DNA of 64,000 nucleotides from the NCBI GenBank assembly GCA_963978545.1, contig OZ021723.1, positions 98,240,002-98,304,001 on the forward strand, written 5' to 3'. The translations under genes were made by a program, and so were the position numbers. The notes beneath the pieces were generated by a model. That model was not told the origin of the DNA. It ran no database searches and was given only the letters and a program-made list of their open reading frames with translations. Source of the stretch: Linyphia triangularis (Eukaryota > Arthropoda > Arachnida > Araneae > Linyphiidae). Shown here in pieces: positions 48,601 to 60,749 of the stretch. Each line of letters opens with the position of its first letter. The stretch's first letter is position 1.

Positions 48601-51600
48601 GAATAGAGTTTCTCCAAATTTAGCATTATTCATTGTGGGATATCACAAGGAGTATTTAGACTAAAGAACTTGGACTATGTCCTGAAATTTTGGCATTTTT
48701 TTATTTTCAAAATCGGATCAAATTTAGCTTCAAAACGGCGATTTTTTTGCCGTGCATGCCGCTATTATGTAAGCTATAAAAGAAGTTTTATTTTTTTTTA
48801 AATCGGAAATAATCTGGGATTTTCCTTTTGCATTCCTGTTATGTTTAATTTTAAATATGAAACGGATGTTTAGAAATTAATTGGTAACAGGCAAATTACC
48901 AAAAACACCCCCTAAATTTAACAGGAGGGCATCGCGATTACGCGTGTCCAAACGGAAATATTCTTTTTAAATTCTTAGTGTAAACATTTGATAGTTATAA
49001 ACGTTTAACTAAGTTATTCAAGTCTTTCAAATTCCTTTCTTCACTATTTTGAAGGAGGCATGGTAAAAATCCAGCGAAATACACTTAATCAAAACACGTA
49101 CAAAATGGCCATCGGAGTTTACTAATGTGCACTTGGGAAATTGTAAGACGGCGCCCTACAATCCACCTACTAATGAAGCACGTTACATAGACATCTACTC
49201 AATGGTTTCAGTCCCTGATATATCCGTTGCGCGTTTGAACATGAATGCTCATGCGCGACAGCCGATTTCAGTAGGGGTGATCCACATATTGTGTACTGTT
49301 GGGAGGGAAAAAACAAAAGTTTTTCGAATTCTTTCAGGATGAAATTTTTTCTGAAAAAGGGCAGGAAGGGCGCTATTTTTATAGAAAAAGGGCAGGCCGC
49401 CCCTCGAAAAATGCCTAGGAGGAACTCTGCTATACGCTTACTTATTCCATGTGATACTGTTCTTGTGGATGTCAACACTAATTTAATCTTTGTTCCTTTT
49501 TTACCTACATTTTTTTAATACAATATCTCGGTCAATACTTCAAAATATAAATATTAGTAATACTATAAATACAGCATAATTCTTCAAGAAATAACAGTGT
49601 CAAAAACTAATTTATTCACGAACAACTTGGTTCCACGAGTCTCACTCGTGATGTTTACGTTTGGCCGGCATTTCTTTTCACGTGTCTGACTCGTGATATC
49701 CTTTTTTGGGCCAAAATTGTTACCATGAGTAAGACTCGTTAAAGTACAGAAAGGGGTTGAACAAAACTGTTTTACATTCTAACTCAATGTATTGCAATTT
49801 CGAAACTGTATTTTTAGAAATCGAATCTTCCATAAAATAGTAGTTTATATCATAACCTAAGAAATCTCTGGGCTCGGTGAGTAAAGGTGGTGAAGTAGGG
49901 TTGAAAAGAGATATGCTCAGTAAAATTTCGACAACATAATTTTTTTATCAGAGTTCGAACTTAAGTTATGTATTTGGCTGTGAAAAGCACAGTGGCAAAA
50001 ATTGGCAGTTGGAACTGTGCTATCTAAAATATATATATATTTAGAAATCTATTACTTACGCAGAGATGCATTAACTCAACATACTTCTTTCATTTATTCA
50101 TCTATATTTCAGACCAAATTCGTACATTTTCTTTCACTATCTGCTTATGGCAGTTTACAAACTTACAGTCCTATGTTGAACAAATTTAAAACAAGCTGTG
50201 GTTGGTCTTTCTTTTCTTTTCTTGTCTTAAATTTTTATCTTGATTATTGATCTTAAAAAAATGTGATTCAATGAAGAAATCTCTTTAAAGCAACCTACAG
50301 ACATTTAAAATAAACTTTTGTCTTTTTTTGTTTTGTTTAATAAACATTATGCATTTAATGTGATAACAATAAATGTATTCTTGAATAGTGGTACAATGTT
50401 ATTATTATTATTATTATTATTTTAATTTCAGGAAAGGTGATAGTGTATCAAGTGTAACAGTGAGGGATGTATTAAAGCGTTATGTGAAAGAAAATTCGCT
50501 ACAGAATGAAAATAATAAAAAGTAAAAGTGTAATGTTTTATTTTGGTTTGATATTTTTCTTATAGGATTCAAAAAGTATTTTCTTATGGAGTAGGAATTG
50601 TGGACATTTCAAAATCTTATACTTAAAATTCTCAATGAATGTTTAATGTGATTAGGATTTTTATTTGCTTTCACTCAGATATTATTTGATGTTATTTATT
50701 TAATTTATAATTATTTTCTTCTCAATCTATTGTAAGATCTGGAGCAAAAATACATTTCAACATTTGTATACCTTGTACTTTTAAATAGTTACTGATGTCA
50801 GAAAAAACGGTGTAGTGGTTAGCGTGCTAGCTTCTGGACCGCGAGGTTGCGGGTTCGAGTCCCGTGTTGGCATGGGTGTTTGTAAATGTATGTTGGCTTG
50901 TCTAATGACGAATGTTTCGGCGCATTATAGCCCTCGTGTTGCTGACGGCGCCAGATAATCTGAATACAACCAACCAACTGATGTCAGAAAACTTTTACCA
51001 TCTAGGTTGTTTCATTACAATAATTTATGAAATTTCATTTTTAATTAAAAATTTTTACCCTTTATAGTCTTTACATTTATTTGAAATTGCATAGTGAACC
51101 ATCATTTTAGAAAAAAATTATAAATGTTCTAATTTTATCTCAACAATGATAAAGAAAAAAGCAATCTAATGAATGATTTTAACTGATTTAGAATTGTTCA
51201 TATAATTCTAATTTTTATGCAATCATTAATACTTTTTGTTATATTATGCTAATTACTATGTAATCATTAGTTGTAATTTATATACAAATCCAATAATATT
51301 TTCATAGAGCAGTCTCGTTATTTTTTTTCTTTCTATCTTTTAATAATAATATTCCAGTTTTGCCAAAAAGTCCTCACTTATACTAGTAGCCATTTGGTTA
51401 AATCGTTAACAAAAATTTTTTTAATCATTAACTACTACAAACAGTCCCATTGCAACCTAATTTTTTAAATATCTTATTTCATAATTTGGTACTTATTATC
51501 ACATTGCCCAAATTTAGACAATAAAAACACAGTGAAAATAAGTAATTAGCTCCTAGAGATGCTGATTGTATGCTTTTTGTCAAGATATATTTATTTTTAA

Positions 51601-54600
51601 TAACTTGTTACATTATTTGTGAGGAAAGTTTTGTAAAACTTTTCACTGTATGCATATACATTTGACATTAAGATTCTTTAATTAAAGATGTTGGTAAACG
51701 TTTGATTGCTGCTTACTTATTTTTTTCCCTCTATTTGCAGAGAGGTGACTCTTGATCCAATTTTGTCAGACTGCATTGCAAAGAAAGATTTCAAAAATGT
51801 TATGACCTGGGAAGAATTACAAGAGGCGTGAGTATTGTCCACTACTTTGTTTTTGCTGTTATAAATGCCTGAGTGATTAATGTAAACTGTTTTAGATCAA
51901 TTTTATGCTATGGTCACTCTTCTGTGTTATTTTAAGTGTTGGTAAAAATGTTTTTAATTTTCATATATCGGTCACATTTACAAAAAGGATCCTTTTAGTC
52001 ATAAAGCCTTTAAACAAAGTTTTCTATTTAGTATTACAAATAACATTTTGGGTATTCTTTTATGACCTATTCTTTATTTCTTTTCTATCGCAAAAACTAA
52101 AACATATGTATAATAAAAATCTATTTTAAAGTCTCTTCTTAATTAAATTTTCCCTTTCAAAGCTCAAATCCTATATTTAGTCTCTTTACAGATCTTCAGT
52201 TTTTCCCTGCATTTTCGATTGTTTAGGTCAGCCCTTTTCGAACGATGAGTTTCATAATTAATATTCAGTATTGCTTGTCATTGTGTCAGCTATAGTTCTC
52301 ATGCCCTTGGGATATTAATTTCTGCACGAACATCTATGCTCCATTTTTTAGTTTCTAGATGTTCTCATGAAGACAAATTGATTCATTCATTTGATTGCCA
52401 TCTCCTACTCAATTTACATGTCTGCGTCTCAATCTTAAATAATGAATAAATGTTTACTAATGTAACCAGGAATGAGATTTTTCCTACTTTTTTGCTTTTT
52501 ATCTAACATTTTGTTCCTGTTTCAAAGATCCACATTTTTCTGATCTGATCCAGTTTTTCCTGCAAAAAGTATACCTTTCCTCATGTCTAAATAAAAGATT
52601 TTCCCTCTTCTTTCCTCTCATGTTACTTCACAAGCTTCTCATGTTACACTCTGTACTGTGATTGGTTGCAAATGGCTCTGCCTTTTTATGTTTGGTAAAT
52701 CAAACATGTGATCACCTCAGTGTTTTAGGTTCTGTACATATGCGCAGGCAACCAAAACAAATGTTTTTCGAGTCCAAAGCGGTATATTATCACCATAAAT
52801 TTTTTTTAATGTTTTCTCATAAAGTATATAATCAGAAAAAAATTGTTTCATGGTACATTTGTGCATTGTTTTCTTAAATACAGAGATTTGAATTTACCTG
52901 AAATGTAGTTAATAAATGTATGTGTTGTAGATGTGATTTTACAACATGTATCTCAATCTCTGATACCTTGCTGTTGAAGCACTTTCCTTATAAACTCATT
53001 TAAAAACTTCTATATTTTCAGCAATATCTTAAAAGGATAGTTCAAATAATAAAAATATACTTTTAAATAATACTGATTAATATTTATTATAATGCTTCAT
53101 TCTGATTAAATTGTACTTTGGCTGGAAAGCATATTGTTTAACATTGATAAGTTATTTATAAAATGGTTACTATGCCAAATCTGAGTACTGTTACAAGCAG
53201 CAGAATAAGCAGATATTATAGTTTTATTCACCTTTTAATTTAGACAACCTTATTTGCTGTTTATATGGATGGCATTTTCCTGATCTTTTTTATTAAAATT
53301 TGGAAATATTAAAGTACCATTTTTTGAGAACAATACGTGTCCCATGTTAATTTCTTCCCTTATACAGTCGAACCCTGTTGACAAGAAGTCGATGCGGCCA
53401 CTGAAATTGTTTGTGTTATCCGAACTTCATGTTAAATAAATAAATTAACGTTAAGTTTTAAGAACAGACATCTGCTCTTACTTCGTATTAAAAAGAATTT
53501 CGTGTTAAGTGATTTTGCGTTAACAGTGTTCGACTGTATTTTAAATGTAATTATTATACAGTATGAAAAATTTCATTATGTCTTTAAAATTGGTGAATCA
53601 TCCTTCCTGCATACTTTTTTGTCAAATTTGTGTGTATTATTCCTTCCCCTATCTTTTTTGACAAACTTTTAGGTTCAGTCCCATCCACTTCCATATTTAA
53701 CGAATTTTTGGATTTCCTCCTTTTTGCTCTCTGATGACTCTCATCCCTGAATTCGACTTTAAAGACTGTTTCCTTCTTATCACAAACTGCATAACATTTT
53801 GTAAATGGCGTAAACATAACGTATACTTAATTTTAAAACCATAATTTGCAAAAACTACAGCATTTGTTTATTTTGTAGAATAGTATGCAAAATGCCACAT
53901 GCTTACCAAATCGAATTTGAAGGTAAAACTCCTGTGGTGAAAAAAGGAAAATTAGAACCAATCACAGTGACTGTTGATACAAGGACAGGAAACAAGAAGG
54001 TACTTTTAGAAATTTTACATTTTTAATTTTACAGAGTAAATCGTAATTTTGAAACCAAAACTGCATTACTTTGTGTACAAATTACTGTATCCATATTAAA
54101 AAGTATTTTACACTTTGAAATACCCTTAAAATAGAAACCTTACAAAAAAAACTATTCAAAAAGTTTAAAATGATCGAAATTATATAGTTGCCTGTGTAAA
54201 TCAGTAAAAGTAAAAATCTCAGTTTAATTGGTTAATTTGGATTTTTCATTTCATCGAATGGTTTTCCAATAACTGCTTCAGTATTAAAACTCAAAATCCT
54301 TTAATTTTTCAGTACTAACTTAATTATTTTATTCTAGAAGTATATCCTTTTTAAATAAAATTTTAAAATCATTAATTTATATTTTTGATGCAAAAAAATA
54401 ACTTGTAAGCAACGTGGGAAGCTTAGCTTTACAAACATTATGCTACATCTTAATAAGTTATTCCTTCAAGTAGATGATATTTTTAAAACAATTTTTATAG
54501 CTTTTAGTAACACAGTGTTGTTCAACCTCATATGTATCATGATTTTAGCCTTTTGTGTAGTGTTTATTGCTTGTACACATTTTTTAAAAATCAATTAATT

Positions 54601-57600
54601 ATTTCTGATACAATAGAATAACTCAAATTCAGAATTGCTGGGACATTGGTGATTCTGGATTTCGAAAAATTCTGGGTTTTAGAACATATCATTGTTAATA
54701 AACAAAATCAATGGAATAAACTAAGAAAAACCTTATATAATTTGATGTGATTTTGAAAAACATTTGTTTTATGGTTAGCTGTTTTAATAGTTCTAACTTT
54801 TGGCTAAACTTTTTTCCTGTTTCTTGAATATCCGTTATTTCCGATTCTGAAATTGTTTTTTTTCCTCTAATCCTTTAATTGTAATGCCCAATTCTTCCAA
54901 CTAATCGGGAATCTCATCCTCAACCACTTTGTTTTCGATGCCATCACTTTTGTATACAGACAAACTTCCGTAAAAGTTTTTTTATTTTAAGATAGCAGTG
55001 CTGGAAATAGTCCGGATCTTAATTATTTCCAGATTTTTGAAATCCGCATTTCAGATATTTTACTTGTATTATATAAATTTAATATAGTTATTTTAGTCAT
55101 AAATTAAACCTCATCTAAAGTTACTGTGACTCCTTTTACGAATTGCACCTAAATCATCAGTTCTTGTGGGACAAAGCAAACGGATCATTTCTCTTATGTA
55201 TGTTTACTGTAAAAACAGATATCTGAAAAAAGTTGCATAATGCTACTTTTTATTTGTGAAAGCTAGGTGAAAATGTAAATTGTAAAAAGAAAGTTCTTCA
55301 AAAAGCAAACAATCTCATTCTGATTGTAAAAAGTTGGTAAAATTGTTTTTGTTTTCAATGCTATTTCCATTTGCCTTGTTGTTCTGCTTAAACAGTTAAA
55401 TTTGAAAATTTAATTTTTGTGGCTATGGTGTTAGGTAAATATCTTGTTGTGCCTTACCATGTTTTAAATATTAAACAGCTAACTATTTTTTTGAGTAAAA
55501 ATTTCAATATATATCATATTGTTCAAGTTAGAAATAAACTACCTTAAATTAATTCAACAACACTTTAACTTGTTGAAATATAATATTCATAAAAGAATTC
55601 ACTGCACATCACATGCTGATCCTACATTAAACTTTTCCAAAGCTCCAAAAAATACTGTTGCAAAATGTAATTACAAAACTTTCCATTTCACCAAAATGTA
55701 ACATCTCTTTCAATTTACCGTACCAATAGTTTGAATGCACACTCTGTTCCAACTGCTAATCTTTCCATTTTTACCAATAAAGTTATATTATCGATTCTCA
55801 GTTCACCTTGACATTAGGCTTGGGCGATGTATCGATACATCGTCCAAAACCGGTGTGAAATCAACATCGTCAAACCGGTTTCACTATATTCCCCAAACCG
55901 ATACATCACGATCATTTCTGACAAGCGATACTTGTCTAGCACTTCAAGGACGAAGAACCGTTGATAACACAATTCATGCGCAGTGTTTCTAAAATACTAT
56001 AGAAACGTATTGAAACCGTCTACACCACGCCGTTTGTGATACGATACTTCACCACATCGCAGTTAATCCTTCCTGCATATGTGCGGTGTATCCAAGACTG
56101 TATAGAAACGTAGTGTAACAGCTACACCGCGCCGTTTGAGACGATTTCCATTTGTTTTTGCGGGGGTGATACTTCATCCGCATCGTGATAATCGTATCCA
56201 CCTTCGGTATGTGCGATGTTTCCATTTTAGGTCTCGCGTTTATTTCCTATTTCGTTTTTACAGCTGAGTAATGGTGGTTTTCAGGCGCCAGTAGTCTATT
56301 AATATTGGAGATTCGATGAAATAAGTATTCCTTTTATTGTTTGAAATTTTTTTGTTGTTGTTGTTGTTATTCCCTCAACTCGTTTTGATTTTTATGTAAT
56401 TTGTCATCAGATATAAGACCTTGATATTCTATTTTTGGAATTCAATTGAAAGTTTCCTAAACTTTTTTGTTCTTTCTTTCTTTTTTTTCTTCTCTAACTT
56501 GGAAGAAATAAAATATAACATTTTTGTATTTTTAAATCTTTTATTACTTCAGGATTTTTTTATCCTTCATTTTTACCCTTTGGGAGCTTTGTTTTATTTA
56601 TTAACTCAAGGGGATTGATGTATTCCAGAGGGGTAATTTCTGTCTAGTTCTTATCTAGTTAAGATAATCAGGTTATTTATTACTATGATGGTTTGTTATA
56701 TCTGCCAAAGTCAATATGAACTAGCACATGGACTGATCACAGTTGTTTCTCTTTGATTGCTTAAATACTTATAAACGATTTTTTCCCCCGTTTACGTTGA
56801 AGGATTTTCTCTTCTGACTCGTAAGTAAATAAATGTTTTATAACTTTTTTTCAGTTTGTACAATTTGAATAAAGTTTATTTCCATAAGATTAATTACTCA
56901 ATCCAACTTGCTTCTTAAAAATGCGGAAATGCAGATGTTTTTGGCTAAAAATAAAGATTATTGGAATTTTTAATGTTATGCATTAATTTTATTTTTATTG
57001 TTTTATAGTTATATTGTACTAGTAAGTAGTACAATATTCATTATAAAGAATTGTTTTGATGTAATAATTAAGAATATCCAATAACTAAAGTAACATGTGC
57101 ACTGCCATGAAGTGCACTTGTCCTTCTCCCCCCCCCCCCCCCACTTCTCCTTTCATGGATGATAACAAATTAGCTAAGTACGCATAACTTTCGGTTATAT
57201 AGCGCGTTATGGTATTTTGCAAAAAAAAATATAGTTCACATTGCGATGTATCGTGACATTGCGATGTTTGCTTCCCGATATATCGCGATGCAGAAATGTT
57301 AACATCCCCCAAGCCTACTTGACATTACTTAAAAGTTTTTTACAATTTAAAACAAACTCCACTTAATCGTAAAACTTTTTCACTTATAACTTCTGCATTC
57401 TGAATCAGACTTAGAAAATACAATAATAGTCTAAAAAATTTAACTTAATTATTTTCATGTACTTTCATCTAACATTATACCTTGCTTCTAAGAATACAAA
57501 AATTTATTTTAGTTTTGGAGTCTATTCTACACTTTAGTGGAAATCTTAATACAATGTTTATGTGTGTCTCTGTAACTATGCAAGGTGAAAAACCAAATAT

Positions 57601-60600
57601 GTACTCTTATTGCCATGCTTGAAATTTTTGTAATGTTTGCCAAACTAGCAATTATTATTTTTTTTTTTCTCTTATTCTGTCTATAACTTCTATGATAAAA
57701 ATGTTGAGAATTATTGATTTTCCCCATTTTATCTATAACTTCTAGGATGAGAATGATTGTTTTTTCCTATTCCGTCTATAACTTCTACAATGAGAATGTT
57801 GCGAATGATTGTTTTTTCCCATTCTGTCTATAACTTCTAGGATGAGAATGTTTAGAGTCATTCCAGAATCCATATTTTTTACAAAATAAAGTGCCATTCT
57901 CTACATCTAATTCCAGGTCACATTGATCCACAACCTGGATACCTACGGAATCAATGGTGAGAAACTTGCCCAGCACATCCAGGTTGCAGTGGCTGCCAGC
58001 ACATCTATTGTCCCAACCCAGAATGGAAAAGGGACTCTAGTGCTCATTCAAGGAAACCAAGTACGATATCTACAGAAGCTATTCTTAGGTAGGTCATTCA
58101 AACTGTAATTTTTAATCTAAGCTGCTCCAGAACATTAATTTTATGCAATTTTGCCACAAGCAGGGATATGATTTTTCTGCCTTTTGGTAGATTTTTTCTT
58201 ATTTGCTTTTTATACAAAGTTTCCCTCTTTTTTTTGCTATTTTGTCCCAGTTTTAAGGATCCGCTTTTTTTTCCAATCTGAACCAGTTTTTCACTGAAAT
58301 GTGTTCTTTTTCTCATTTCTGGTCAAGAGATTTTCCTTCTTTGCTCCCCTTTCCTCTCAGATTACTTCACAAGTGCTTGACAACCGAATATGCATTACGG
58401 CTGTGTTTGGATTATTTTCTTCCCAAGTATTTGAAGTGTAATTATTATATAGTGCGACAAGTGCCATTTTATCTTTAAAATTATTAAATCCTCCCTTTCA
58501 CAAGCTTTTTTTTTTTTTCGTTGAATTTTTAGATATTGTACCTTCTGCAAGCTTTTTTAGCAACTTTTTGGATGACATCCCTTCCGCACGCTTTTTTGAC
58601 AAATTTTTGGATTTCTTTCTTCCTGCTCCCTGACCAATCTCATTCCTGAATTTTTAAAACATCTTTCACAAATGAATTATGGTAAAAAATTTTTGCTGGC
58701 GTATGATTTCAGTCTTTTTTGCCAATCTCATCCTTGCACAAGGATACATGTGTTAGTTCATAAAAAAAAAAATTATTGAGTGAATTTCATCATTTTGTTG
58801 TATTTGATATTTTGCTTATTTGAAGTTGGTTTGAACACATAAAAATTTACTACTATTTAACCCTAGATAAGTAAACTTAAATCAGTGTTTCTCTCTAACT
58901 AATCATTCATATGACTCTTAGACTCGGAATTAAAAACAAATATATTTTAATGTTTCCTTTATTTCATACAAATTATTGTATCTTAAGAGAAACATTATAA
59001 CATTTTCAATGGATAAATAGAAATGTGCAAAAATTAATGTTTTGGTGGATGAAAAGGAGTGCTATGAAAACATCTGTAATTCGCTAAACTTGAAAGTCTA
59101 TTAATATTACAGGTGTCACATTCGCCATAAAATTCCTAATATTCCTTCAATTTTTGTTTCTCCTTAAAATTGTACTCTGATTTTTCATTAATATCTATAT
59201 AAAAAAAAAAATTAAAAACCTCGAAAATTCTCCAATTTTCCTTGTAAACCCGCAAAAAAACTCAGATAATCCTCCAGAGGTGAAAATCTTTTATTGTTAA
59301 TAATTAAAATTTTTTAACATTGGCAATTTTTTGCCGGTATTTAAACAAGCTTTGAAAATAATTTATGTGAAGAATCTATGTCAGCTTTAAAAGATCTAAC
59401 CCTAAATTTTTTAGAATTATGCCTAAAGTTTTTGTTGTTATTCTTAAAATTTTTGGAATAATCCCTAAAATATTTAGAATTATACTTAAAATTTTTAGAA
59501 CTATCCCTAAAATTTTTAGGATTTATCCCTAAAATGTTCCTAAAAATTTTATTACTATCCCTAAAATTCCTACCTATTTTTTTTTAGAAAACTCACTGCA
59601 ACTCCTGGTATTAGATAGTAGATGAATGCTTAATTTTCTACAGTTAATTTTGGTTCTACTCATTGGCACTGAATGCAAATTTTATTTTATTAAAACATTT
59701 ATAAATGGAATGCAAAAATTGAAATTCTAAAGTTTTATTGTTTCTCTACATATTAAAAAAAAAAAAAAGTGCTTTAAGCTTCAAACTCAGAAATAGAATG
59801 CCTGGTAGTTTTAATTTAGATTTTTGCAAGGCTTCTAAATGCACAAATCAGTCCAAAATTAGTGTAATTTAGTAGTTGAAAATTAATGCCAAATTTTAGG
59901 GTCATTGTTTATTTCGTCTTATAAGTTTTTTGCTTCTAGTTCATAATGACTTTTCTTATCAAGTATCATGCCAAATCTCTTGTAGAAAGTATATTTACTT
60001 CTGGTTTGTTTTTTATACTTTATTATAGAACTTTAAAAAACTGCATTTTGTATATTATCTTACATTTTAAAACCTAAAGTTCTTTTCTTTACCTTTTTTT
60101 GAATACCTAGCAATTCATTACTGAAATGTTCTTTTACATTTTCAACCAATTACTCTATTTTACATTATTTGAGTAGCTTGATTGTTTTTTAAGTGAAGGT
60201 TTGTACTATTCTCAAAGTCCTTAAGAACTACTTATTTTTAGGAGGTCCTTATATAAGGACCCTTAAAGTCTTGAATCCTTAATTTTTTTCTTGCAATTTT
60301 TTTTTTTTTTTTTTTTCTTAAAGTTTTTTCAGCTATTCCAAACTTCCCCCAAGTTATTAATGAAATTCTATTTAAATTATTTATTTTCAATTTTAGTTTT
60401 TATGATGTAATGTTTTGAATTTATGTATAAGAGAATAATGAGTTTTTTTCAGCATAAATTTATACAAAGTCCTTTAAAAATTGAAAAGGTTATTAAAAAG
60501 TCGTTAAAAACAACTTATTTTTTACTTTTCAAACTCTGGATGATCCCTGTAAAAAATATACACATAATTTTGGCATGTATTTTATTTTACACTAATTTAC

Positions 60601-60713
60601 ATAAAAGTAATAAATCTGTCATCCCACAATGCTAACAATTGAGTTTATAACAAACACAAAAAGTTTTAAATAATGAATACATGATTCAGAAATGCAAATT
60701 TCGTGACTAACTT

Positions 60714-60749
<36 letters not shown>

